A DNA stretch of 64,000 nucleotides from Nemania diffusa (lineage: Eukaryota; Ascomycota; Sordariomycetes; Xylariales; Xylariaceae), in contig JBBPUQ010000007.1 of the NCBI GenBank assembly GCA_038501195.1, forward strand, positions 2,953,501 to 3,017,500, in the 5' to 3' direction. The notes below the pieces were generated by a model. That model saw only the letters and a list, made by a program, of their open reading frames with translations. It ran no database searches and was not told the origin of the DNA. Below, piece after piece: positions 49,598 through 59,019 of this stretch (its first letter is position 1; every line of letters begins with the position of its first letter). A program made the position numbers and the translations under genes.

Positions 49598-51989
49598 CTT
49601 ATTTGCCTTTTAAATTCTGGTGAGATTCTGTAGTTGCTGGGGTTCAATTGCGCGTGCTTCGCACTGGAGGTGAGATCGCATGGTATGATATAATATCGAG
49701 GTAAGAGGTGAGTGGGGTAATTGCATACAGTTGTTGGTACATTGGAAACCATGCATCGTGTCACGGGATCCGATAGGGCACTTAAAAATTATGAATTCCC
49801 TTTCTCTTCGTGTTTTTTATAGTACAATACTATTGTGAGGAGACATGGCAAATGAGGTCTCTAACTGACCGATCATTATTTATCTATAAGCTAGGGATAA
49901 GCTTAGTTGGTTTCAAGGGTTATGGTATTATAAAGGTAAAGCCGACCTATACGAGTAAACAAAGTTGGTAGTATAGCACTTCTATAGTTCAGGAACTATG
50001 GTTGAACCTTGCTTCCCATTGCCCCTTCCCCAATTCCTACCCCATACCTAGTTTCTCAGCGTGCAGGCAATTGAGGCCGCTATTTCGCTCGTAGCTGGCC
50101 AAAATTGATGGAAACCAGGGGGTTTTCCCTGCCATGTATAATTAGGTGGTGCAATGGAAAGAATATAAGTAACTCCTACCAATGCCACTAAACGAGTGTT
50201 GACTTAGAAAGAAGACAATTCAAAGAGAGGTGACTACGTTTTGTTGATAGCCAAGAGATAATAAGAAGGCTAAGGCACGAGCAAAGCAAAAGCAGTTGGA
50301 CTTTCTCAGGGTAACTGTTTATTGCGGTGCCCGCTTGCCAACTTTTGTTCCTGATAAATAAAGTAGAGAAAGCGCGATAAATAAATTCGTTGTATATAAA
50401 AGCCGCCTAACTCGCTGATTCTTTTTCTCTTTTTCTCTTCTTCTATCATTACAGCAGTTGTAAACTCATTGAGACAGTATTCTAGCAAACACGACTATCC
50501 TTATCAACATATCAACATAGAGTGCGACGATACCTCACTGCAAGAATCGTTGCAACGCAATTAAAATCAGCCGCTATCACAGAGTCACCATCATAGAACA
50601 AGTCTACCCTATGCTCAACACCAATCACGAAAGCAAGCAGACTGCAAATGAAACTTATGCTGTTATTCAGCATTTATTCAGATAACGACCTCTTTGCGCA
50701 TTCTTTAGCTATCAGTAAGTATAACATGGCATATATACGCAGGGTTCCAATTTTGATATCTGTAGTATTATAGCGGGAGGCGATTCGAAAAACTTAACCG
50801 ACCTTACGATTAGCTCGAGTTCCATGGACCTCGAGGACTCTTCATTCGATGATATACGACCCCTATTTCCGGTTTGGGCGTTGATCTCTCCCTTTCGCAT
50901 GATGGACCGCCTCTAAAGCTGGATCCTCGCGCTGTGGTGGATCAGCTATGTTGGCCCTGATGCGGAATCTGATGAGGATGAGATTGGTGATGAATTGTCG
51001 GAAGATACTGAAGATTACTCTGGATCTGAGTCAAGTGAGGATGAGAGTGATTCGGAAAACTAGACTTACAGTTTCGACCATACCGTCAAGTCAGAAACCA
51101 GTATGTGTCTGACATGATTGTTCATTCGGTACGTTAATGCTGATATATCCTTCCAGCCTAGAGAACAGCCCTTCTCTTTTTTTGAGGGGAGGGAGAATGC
51201 TGTATCGTCTAGAAAAGCGACAGTATGCAGTTATACGAACACTAGCATACCAAATAGCCAAGTCGACGACACTCTTATCACCACGAAACATCGCGCAAGT
51301 CATTATTTCGACCGCGGCCGAAATCATGGGTCATTGCCTCCTTTTGGGAAAGCGTACGATGCGAAATATATCAGTTATCTTCATGCATGCATCATTGTTT
51401 AAGAAAATATAACTGTCAAGGATAGTGGAGTAAAATGGCATAGGTGTTGTATTCAAGGTGAAAATTAGATTAACAGTCCTATCTAAAGGATCTGGGATAT
51501 ATGGTAGCTTATAGTTACACAGAAGGATGGAGCGTCCCATACGGTGGATTTAACAACAATGAATCACAGCATAATAGAATATGAGCTTAAGCATGTTTTA
51601 ACATGTTTATTTACTCCGCACGATAATATTAACATGTTGCATACAATCGTTGAAGTGTTGATATAGAAGTATTGAGGACTAGTGGTTCTATGTAGCATCC
51701 GAAAATAATGTGTTGTTCTATAAGGTTCAGGGCCCAGCGCCTCGATACTAAAGCTACTTCTCTTCCCTACCTATAATTACGAGGTCCATAATGCCACAAC
51801 ACGCATTACGAATTTCATCCCGCGTTAGCCATACGAATGATACATCATATAGCTTTATGCTAGGCCCTCTCTATATATATCAGACAGCAACACTACACTC
51901 CTCAGATCGATGCATGAGTTAAGCCGCGAATAGATCTGCTTAATTAGGCATGGCTGATCCAGCGGCTTCTCAACCCACCAAATCTCAGT
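49598..51989. other. 2.4 kb intergenic with one gene remnant
   Basis: No intact gene. The stretch at about 50745-51063 looks like the 3' end of a decayed gene (separate entry). Around 50410-50460 the + strand is pyrimidine-rich (CTTTTTCTC runs), possibly an old promoter for that remnant. The rest is AT-leaning with overlapping short frames on both strands near 51091-51412. Confidence 0.45.
50745..51063 (+). pseudogene. Remnant of a gene with an acidic C-terminus
   Basis: The last ~40 codons before the TAG at 51061-51063 read GPDAESDEDEIGDELSEDTE, then DYSGSESSEDESDSEN, an Asp/Glu/Ser tail unlikely to arise by chance. Upstream in the same frame is NLTDLTISSSSMDLEDSSFD, but a TAA interrupts at about 50913. 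A different frame across the gap gives SHDGPPLKLDPRAVVDQL, which joins the acidic tail better if one base has been gained or lost near 50955. I read this as a frameshifted fragment, though an unspotted small intron is possible. No family recognised. Confidence 0.4.
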
Positions 51990-53393
51990 TTATAGCCCGC
52001 TCCCACTAACGGGATGTTGCCACGCCTGGTATGAAATCCAGGTCTGGTAACTGCTAACGATCAGCGAGAATATACCGAGTAACACGGCAAACGCCACTCC
52101 GGCCAGAGTCGCCATCATCATGTATCTATCAGCCGTGCGTCGCTCTATCTGTCTTTCAAGCCAGCCCCGTGGTGGAGGGTGTTCCAACTCCATGTGAAGT
52201 TCGGAAAGGCGGTCAGCAAGGTAAAAATAGGGGATATTGTCTTCTTCACGGTTCCGTATCGTACCGAACTCGTATATCTTTATCTCAGGATCCCACTGTT
52301 CGGCTGCAACGAGTCTATCCAGTAGGTTCCTTGCCTTTTTACTCGCAACAGGGAAGAGAATACCTTGCAGAGAATCAATTGTCTCCAACATCAGTTGTCT
52401 GGGGAGCGCCCCGCAGCTACTGTCTTGTGAGTAATCAGGAAGGATACTTCAGGATTTCTAATTAGGAGTTCTCATACACTTTGATTGACTGTGCAAAGCT
52501 TGCGCCGCATGGTGTCGACTTCGTCAAAATCAACTGCTCCTTGAGAAATCCTACATGATGGTAGATGTCCAGGATTATCTCACGAGACGTGTAGCTCAGT
52601 CTAAGATGATCCCGCAAGTCGCTTGTGCCTCGGAAAGTGACACCTAACCTTTTCTCAAGTCTATCGGCCCTTAGCTCGTATTTGAGCTTCGTGAGTCGCG
52701 GGTGGTTTGTAGAGCTCAACACGCGGTGCTGATTCTTGGGGAAGGCCTCCTCGAGAAACCGGGATAATGGTAGGCCATCGCCCCAAGGAAGCCTCCATTG
52801 GCCCTCCTCGAGGCGTTCAGTGGGTTGGTATGAAGGCGCGCAATTGACCATCAACATAATTCTAACTGCATTATCTATAGTTGCTAACATTGCAGTAACC
52901 GAAACATTGCTGTTGGTGCCCCATATGATGTTTCTTAACTCTTGACGGCTCAAGTCAGGATTGGATTTTATATTGAGCATCACCTTTAGATGGCAATCGT
53001 TCTTGTCTATGAACCTGGAACTGAGCGGCTCATCCAGCTGATTGGGGCGCACTGACAATCAACAAGTCAGTGTACATTCATCCATGGCAGATCTGCTAGG
53101 TTTTCGGAAGCCTTAGGACATGTTCTAAGAGAACTTGGACCAAAGAATAAAGGAACTTGCTCCCGAGGCTTCCTTAAGATAGGAAATGAAATTGAGATCA
53201 GCTCACGTATAGCTTCGCAGAACTGATAGTATCTCCGTATGCTGCGGTACCGTTGACCAGGACAATCGAAACTTTGACAGTCTTGGTCAGCAAGGCAACG
53301 AACACAGAGATTCCACCCCCAGAGTTTCTCCCCTAACTGGATAATGTTTCCCTTGCTTGCTTCCATTATGTGAATGTGATACAGCGATTCCAC
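51990..53393 (-). CDS. Unknown protein with C-terminal membrane anchor
   Basis: At least three exons. Exon 3 is 52419-51990; exon 2 is 53051-52478, joined by a clear 58-nt intron (GTATGA to GACAG). Exon 1 starts at 53393 (MESLYHIHIMEASKG) and must end in phase 1, but its donor is unclear: GT sites at about 53206, 53140 and 53119 all fit the phase and none is strong. The product is roughly 400-440 residues. The N-terminal part has a Cys-rich patch (CVRCLADQDCQSFDC). The C-terminus has RRTADRYMMMATLAGVAFAV continuing into a second hydrophobic stretch and YQTWISYQAWQHPV, a two-helix tail I have seen in many uncharacterised fungal proteins. It is transcribed away from the protease-like gene at 54498, with a short hAT element between the two starts. 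Function unknown. Confidence 0.6.
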
Positions 53394-53699
53394 GCTTGGG
53401 AGATAAGGATTGGTATAAGCCTCAATAAGAGCGCATCTTGGTCAAATCCGTAGTGTGCTTCCCAATAGATCTCACGCAACTCCGAAGGAAAAAGAAATCA
53501 GGTTTATGGAATGCTGGTGTCACGTGCGGGCCGTCATAGGGTGGCATTCATGAGGGGGCGCACATCATAGGGGACACACGCTCTAGTTTGGTAACTTGTA
53601 CTTGCATTAAGGGGAGAGTCAGGCTTTTTAGACTCGCTTTCGTAGCGAGGTCGATACTATCCCAGGATCGCTAGGCTGTAGGTAGCTACTTCCTAGGTA
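53394..53699. other. Upstream region of the membrane-anchored gene
   Basis: About 300 bases between the likely start at 53393 and the hAT copy C duplication. Near the right end is CTTCCTAGGTACCTACTTG, another CCTAGGTA-type motif, which the element's target duplication overlaps. No gene. Confidence 0.45.
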
Positions 53700-53707
53700 C
53701 CTACTTG

Positions 53708-54399
53708 CAGCGCTCCCCACAGGTAAAACAATACTTTGACTGCTTGACAGATAACTTGACTAACCAAGGCACAAATAAAGGGTTTGAATTTATTTGCAGG
53801 CAAATCAAATATTTCTTATTTTACTTGTGTTTGCCGGTTATTTGCAAATAATTTCTTTCTTTTTTTGATTTTTTTTGTTATTTTTTTGGTAAAAAAGAAG
53901 CTATTCAGAAGGTGTATTCTGTAATGCTTCCTTACCTGGGTGGCAGTCTGTTTCAGGACCCACATTAACCAACCAATAGGAACCCTTTCCTACCTAATAG
54001 GCCCACATACTTACCTACCTCAAATTAACTCCTTTTTCGCTACACAATCTCCACAACCTTCAATCTTTGATCATCTACAACCCCGTGCACTTCGCATACA
54101 GCCTCAAAATATTGTCAGATTCGTATTCAGCGCGACCAGGGCTATCTAACGATACTATTTTCGTGATACCGCTGCTTTGTTTTCTGGCACTGCTGCCAAA
54201 GGTACATCAAATCCTCCTAGCACCTCGACTCACGATAACTTCACAACGGCCTAATTTATTTGATTTATTTGATCAAATAACTGTTCAATCAAAACAACAG
54301 ATTCAACCAAACAAGTCAAATAAGCGCTTTTTGCGATCAATCAAGGCAAATCACGTCAAAAGCCGTTTATTTGACTTGTTTTACCTGTGTGGAGCGCTG
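53708..54399. mobile_element. Non-autonomous hAT element (copy C), little RIP
   Basis: A 692-bp element with the same ends as copies A and B (left CAGCGCTCCCCACAGGTAAA, right TTTACCTGTGTGGAGCGCTG) and perfect flanking duplications CCTACTTG (53700-53707 and 54400-54407). It joins the family's left ~500 bases to its right ~150 bases, so it is an internally deleted derivative. Unlike the long copies it keeps many C and G residues and is probably closest to the unmutated family sequence. It sits about 100 bases before the start of the protease-like gene and may supply part of its promoter. Confidence 0.93.
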
Positions 54400-54497
54400 C
54401 CTACTTGATTCAGCTCCACGCTGTGGACATTCTCCCTAACTTTGAACGTCCACACAATCATCTCCACCATTTATGACGAGTACAGGTATCCTACAGA

Positions 54498-56399
54498 ATG
54501 ACGGCCCCGGATACTGGCGGGGTTATCAATCAACCCACTGAATTCTTTTCCCAAACTTTCAAGAAATCAAAAAACCAGCTGAAATCAATCTGGCTCCCGA
54601 GTATATCAAGCACACCGAAACCAAGGGGCTCTAATTTGAATAGAGTAGCATCATATGGAAACCAGAACTCTTCCGCTTCTACCCAGGCTACTCCTTCACC
54701 TGGTCCCCCAGGTCTGGGAAAAGCATCGGTACCCAGTTCACCTGCGACGCCAACTCAAAATATTCGATCCTCCGGAACAAACGACTCTAGGGCTTTGACA
54801 AAGCTAATACTACAAAAGATCAAGACCACTAGCGTTGAGAAACCTCTCGAGGTATTCAAAGAGTTGCCTATACCAGACGATACTCGTCGCCGTTTTGAAG
54901 AATTACGGAATCTCTTTAGATACGAGCTGGCAGCGCACATAAACCAGAAATCTAGCCGGTATAATGTCATGTGGGGGGTGTACATGGTAGGCAGGTCGGA
55001 GAAGGATGCTGAACCAATGAGCGTTTTCTACAGCGATAAGAACCTGGCAAAGAAGATCAACAACTTCTTCAAACAAAGCCACATCCAAGAAACCATGAAC
55101 TTATCTGATATGAACTTTCCCTTACATTTCGTAAGGGAGCCACCAAGGCTTCTGGGCGACGGGGTCGACACGAGGCCAATTCAGACCGCGCCTCTCCATG
55201 GCATTCTTTCCTTTTGGACTGCTCCTCTCGATAGAGAATCTTTCGCCACCGCTTGTGGGCTTCCGATTGTCGCGACGCTGGATGGTTCATCAACTTGGGC
55301 TACCATTGGGGGCAATGTGCTAGTAGATGGAGCAGTATTTTGTATGACTGCCGGGCATTTACTATCACAGCTCCTACCTAGAAGCGATAGCGTATCGCAA
55401 AGCAACACGAGTTCCGATACAGAAGATGATTCCCCGATATCAGAATCAGACACCTCCGTACCAGAACTCGAAAGCCCCAAAACCTCAATGCCAATCCCCT
55501 TTGACCTTACCACGGCCCAAAGGATTGCCTCAAAGGATTTGTCTGAGTCAGAGTACTACGGAGATATTGTCAACCTAGACTATGCTCTTGTGCATGTACC
55601 TCTGAATCTGCGCCTACCAAATGTGATAGACAAGTCGAATATCACTTTTGGACGAGAGAAAGCCTCTAGGGAGCTATTAGAGATTTCTGAAGCTTGTCCC
55701 GACGCTCGATTTGACAGAATAGAAGTCATACTAATATCAGCGAACGGGCACAAGCCGGCGGTCCTAAAGATGCGTAGCGCATCAATTCTGGTTAGTCCCA
55801 GCCTCGATTTTGTGAACACGTTAACTCTGTCGCCCAGCCAGGGGTTTAGTAAGTATTACCGATCCTCGTTCTGCTGCCTGCTGACGATCAATATCATAGC
55901 CCTCGAAAAAGGAGACTCAGGATCATGGGTGGTCGAGCCAAGCAAGGGGCAAGTTTACGGGCATCTTGTGGCTGGTCTAGCAAATGGAGACGGCATGATC
56001 GTTCCGATTCACACCAGTCTTGAGGATATGAAAAAGAGCACAGGGGATAGCACGGTCAAACTTGCAACGGCCGAGGATATACGCAACTTATCAACGCACA
56101 TAACAGACGACTCTCCTGTAATTCGAATAGCGAAGTCGGCTGAAAAGCCCAAAGCACGCGGTCCTATTAAACGCGAGCGTATTGACCGCATGGGACCCTT
56201 GGTAACTTCTATCGGCTCCCAATTTGAAGATAATAACCTTGTACCGTCGAAGCTGCCACGACCATCAAAGATACGTATCAGCAATATGCCGTCCAGCCAA
56301 AGAGAAGAAGGCAATGTCGTGCTTTATGAGACAGGCGTTGGAACAGAAATGCCGGACAGCGATCCCGGAGCTGCTGCGAATGATGCTGAAGATGCCTAG
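54498..56399 (+). CDS. Chymotrypsin-fold protease-like intracellular protein
   Basis: The open frame encodes 633 residues, but a typical intron (55849-55899, GTAAGT to CATAG with a CTGACG branch) lies in it, is 51 nt and stop-free, so the spliced protein is probably 616 residues with GF followed by TLEKGDSGSW. Residues ~1-100 are Ser/Pro/Thr-rich and disordered with no signal peptide. Residues ~115-215 are helical. From ~255 a trypsin/chymotrypsin-like domain carries all three catalytic residues: His287 in FCMTAGHLL, Asp361 in NLDYALVHVP and Ser474 (457 after splicing) in GDSGSWVV. A ~60-residue acidic Ser-rich insert lies between His and Asp. The C-terminus is basic then acidic. It is likely a cytosolic or nuclear serine protease or a relative; the substrate is unknown. 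The ATG at 54498 is the first in frame and lies soon after copy C. Confidence 0.75.
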   Translation: MTAPDTGGVINQPTEFFSQTFKKSKNQLKSIWLPSISSTPKPRGSNLNRVASYGNQNSSASTQATPSPGPPGLGKASVPSSPATPTQNIRSSGTNDSRALTKLILQKIKTTSVEKPLEVFKELPIPDDTRRRFEELRNLFRYELAAHINQKSSRYNVMWGVYMVGRSEKDAEPMSVFYSDKNLAKKINNFFKQSHIQETMNLSDMNFPLHFVREPPRLLGDGVDTRPIQTAPLHGILSFWTAPLDRESFATACGLPIVATLDGSSTWATIGGNVLVDGAVFCMTAGHLLSQLLPRSDSVSQSNTSSDTEDDSPISESDTSVPELESPKTSMPIPFDLTTAQRIASKDLSESEYYGDIVNLDYALVHVPLNLRLPNVIDKSNITFGREKASRELLEISEACPDARFDRIEVILISANGHKPAVLKMRSASILVSPSLDFVNTLTLSPSQGFSKYYRSSFCCLLTINIIALEKGDSGSWVVEPSKGQVYGHLVAGLANGDGMIVPIHTSLEDMKKSTGDSTVKLATAEDIRNLSTHITDDSPVIRIAKSAEKPKARGPIKRERIDRMGPLVTSIGSQFEDNNLVPSKLPRPSKIRISNMPSSQREEGNVVLYETGVGTEMPDSDPGAAANDAEDA

Positions 56400-56893
56400 G
56401 ATATTGAGGATGAGATTTCTGAAGTAAAAGGCTTTCATTTGTCTAGATCGATATATTTCAATTAGTAGTGATTCTGCGAATGCAGTGTACGAGGGGCATG
56501 ATAGCCCAGGCCTTAACCATGCAGACTTTTATGGCATATTTACTGAACCTATCGGTGAGGTATCATTTACACATGATATCGAAACACTCCAGAGCCTCTA
56601 CGAGTATCGAATTGCAAATTTAAGTACCTCTTCCATCAGGAGAACCCGGCGCACACAAGCACCGCAATCGGAGATCGAGATGCGTCTTGGTTACGCACTG
56701 AGAACATGGCTCAGTGCCGGCGATGAGACGAGGCACGGGCTCCTCTTCATCGTCGTCGTTGCCGACGAGCACTTCCCGATCGAAATTATTCCAGCCTACC
56801 GCCTGATCGAAGGCATAGGTCTCAACAAAGGTCTCGCGGGACGTCATGGTGGGCGGCAAGAGGGCGGAGAGAGGTCGTAGAGGTGGTCGTAGA
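56400..56893. other. Ambiguous region after the protease-like gene
   Basis: Both strands have an open frame. On the minus strand, an ATG at 56847 in the context CGCCCACCATGACG, preceded by a C/T-rich leader, begins MTSRETFVETYAFDQAVGWN with well-behaved codons and runs to 56620; it may be the 5' part of a gene. On the plus strand a frame at 56485-56880 also lacks stops. Neither shows a domain. I lean to the minus-strand reading but cannot settle it. Confidence 0.3.
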
Positions 56894-57110
56894 CAGCGCT
56901 ACCCACAGGCAAAGTGATACTTTGACTACTTGTCAATTAATTGATCTAATCCAGGCAAAACAATCAGTTTCAAATTAATTACAAGTGAAATAATTATTCC
57001 GTATCTGACTTAATACTTAAAAATTACTTCCAATTAATTTTCCTATTTTTCTTTTAAAATGTTTTTGTTGTTTTTTTGGTGAAAAAGAACTCCTTTCCTA
57101 GGTAGGTAGG
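56894..57110. mobile_element. Truncated, diverged hAT relative (copy E)
   Basis: The left end CAGCGCTACCCACAGGCAAA is followed by the family order of landmarks (ACTTTGACTACTTG, then TGTTTTTTTGGTGAAAAAGA) with far more divergence than between copies A-D. The match fades by about 57110 and no right end or duplication partner for GTCGTAGA (56886-56893) was found. It is a left-end fragment of an older or sister subfamily. Confidence 0.65.
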
Positions 57111-57170
57111 CTGGGTGGTTCTTAAACCCACCTATTTAGCCACTTACATTCCCCTTATTAGGTAAGGAGC

Positions 57171-57246
57171 TATCTATTGAGCCCTATACTACACCTACCT
57201 AGCTGCGACAGGACTTCTATTCACTCTGTGAGCCCCTCTTCTGACA
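57171..57246 (+). repeat. Short dispersed repeat, copy 2
   Basis: Counterpart of 22539-22617, sharing TATCTATTGAGCCC, GCTGCGACAGGACTTCTATT and TCTGACA, three bases shorter. It lies between copies E and D of the hAT family. Confidence 0.75.
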
Positions 57247-57295
57247 AGTGTACTCACTACGGACAATAGCCTGCCATTTAAATAATAACACTGAC

Positions 57296-58400
57296 TAGCC
57301 TGCGGCTCCCTAATATGGAGGCCCTGGCCGCTCATCTGCAGCGCTCATCCCAGGTAAAACAATACTTTGACTGCTTGACAGATAATTTGACCAATCAAAG
57401 CAAAACAAACGCATTTGAATTGATTGCTAGACAAATCAAAGATTTCTTGTTTTACCTGTGTTTGCTAGTTATTTTCAAATAATTTCTTTCTTTTTTTGAT
57501 TTTTTTTTGTTGCTTTTTAGTAAAAAAGAAGCTATTTAGAAAGTGTAATATTTTCTTACTTAAATAGCAGTCTATTTTAAGACTACATTAACTAATCAAT
57601 AGAAACTTTTTCTTACTTAATAAGCCCACTTACTTATTTATTTACTTAGCTAGTGCTAACTTAATTACAGCTTTTTAAATTAACTCTTTTTTTGCTACAC
57701 AATTTCTACAACTTTCAATCTTTGATTATTTACAACTTTATGCACTTCATATACAGCTTCAAAATATTGTCAGATTTGTATTTAACGCGACTAGAGCTAT
57801 CTAACGATACTATTTTCGTGATAGCGCTGCTTTTTTTTCCTAGCACCTGATTTATTTGATTTATTTGATCAAATAACTGTTCAATCAAAACAACAGATTC
57901 AACCAAACAAGTCAAATAAGCGCTTTTTGCGATCAATCAAAGCAAAACAAGTCAAGAGCCGTTTATTTGACTTGTTTTACCTGGGATGAGCGCTGCTCAT
58001 CTGAAAACGAAGCCAATAGTTGAAGAGATGCTTCTCTTTGGAGGATGGGTAGCTGAGCTCATTAGACGTATCATATTTTTCGATTAGATATTTAATGATA
58101 GCTCCAGACTCCCATAGCGTAAGATTGGTGTTTGGGTCTTGGATTGCAGGGACTCGTCCGTTTGGATTGACATCGATGAGGGGTTTCTTCTTCACATTGT
58201 CGAATTTGGTGGACTTGATTGTATAGGGGATTCTCAGCTCCCCCAGAACGAAGATCGCCTATAACACGTTACTAGGATTCAAATGAGAAAGAAAGGACTA
58301 GCTGCGGGAGACAGAGGCTTGCCTTGTACGTATTTGGACTTAGAGCTGATGTGGATGTCAGCAAGACTTTGACCGGACGTAGGGAATTGCAACGTATGAG
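57296..58400 (-). pseudogene. Glutathione S-transferase gene split by a hAT element
   Basis: On the minus strand, exon 1 (about 58400-58323, LRPVKVLLTSTSALSPNTYK) and exon 2 (58258 leftward, AIFVLGELRIPYTIKSTKFD, then DVNPNGRVPAIQDP and ESGAIIKYLIEKYD) form the thioredoxin-fold half of a Ure2/GstA-type glutathione transferase. The intron 58322-58259 has a GC donor (AAG then GCAAGC) and a TTATAG acceptor. No in-frame ATG precedes exon 1; an ATA at 58397-58395 is where one would be expected. Copy D of the hAT family interrupts the gene after FQM. Past the element, with one copy of the duplication ignored, the frame continues SGQG as in intact GSTs, then degenerates with a stop and indels by about 57300. 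The C-terminal helical domain is not recognisable. Confidence 0.85.
57339..57995. mobile_element. Non-autonomous hAT element (copy D) inside a GST gene
   Basis: A 657-bp derivative with ends CAGCGCTCATCCCAGGTAAA and TTTACCTGGGATGAGCGCTG, flanked by perfect 8-bp duplications CTCATCTG (57331-57338 and 57996-58003). It shares its layout with copy C but its internal deletion point differs, and it shows more C-to-T/G-to-A changes than C, though far fewer than A or B. Its insertion site is codon-internal in a glutathione S-transferase gene. Confidence 0.93.
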
Positions 58401-58816
58401 TCACCCAGACGATGACTGGGTGTTGTATGTTGTGATGCTGGGATTCTTAGTGCGATAGTGTGGTAAATACCAGGAAATAGGACGAAGATTGGAAATTGAA
58501 AAGAAAAGTCTCTTCATTTAGACTAAGAGTGCAGAGAAGAGGAAGTGAGCCTCTATCGGGTATGACTAAGTATAGTAAAGTAACCCTCCCTCAAAGACCA
58601 CCCCATGTGACCTAGGGTGAGGAGAGGGTGGCGGGGTAAGAGACCTTTGCTATAATAGTCACTGAAACAAATCATTTAATTTATAAAAATAAGTTAAAAA
58701 TAATAGAAAAAATATTGATTATATAAACATAAATTAATAGTTTACGCTTACTCTAGATATGCCTTCGTTTTTAACGAAGGAGGAACGACTGAGTGAAATG
58801 AAAAGTTACTTGTAGT
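58401..58816. other. Intergenic into AT-rich block
   Basis: Upstream side of the GST remnant, then a short A+T tract (58668-58745). A CTTCGTTTTTAACGAAG hairpin lies at about 58763-58779. No gene. Confidence 0.45.
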
Positions 58817-58963
58817 GTCGTAAAAAATTCCCAGCAGAATTCTATGGCCGAAATAGGTAATTTTGCCTTCTTATTTAGGAAGAGTGGGTCAGCTAGTTGT
58901 CGAAAAATTTCCAGGACAGTTTTTTATCCCAAATAGGAAATTCTCTCTGCCTATTTGGGTATA
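58817..58963 (+). repeat. Two diverged copies of a ~65-base segment
   Basis: 58819-58882 and 58899-58962 both run from a TCG(T)AAAAA-TTCC start through a TAT..C.AAATAGG middle to a C.TATTTGGG or TTATTTAGG end. They are imperfect tandem copies. Their position at the edge of a large mutated block suggests repeated terminal sequence of an element, but this is not proven. Confidence 0.5.
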
Positions 58964-59019
58964 GTTCGTCTAATTCGGCTTTAATCGCATGTACGCAGCT
59001 ATAATCGGCTAAACCGGCT

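Noticed and set aside
56485..56880. 131-codon + strand frame
   Set aside because: The minus-strand ATG at 56847 has better context and codons; neither could be confirmed, so only the region is described.
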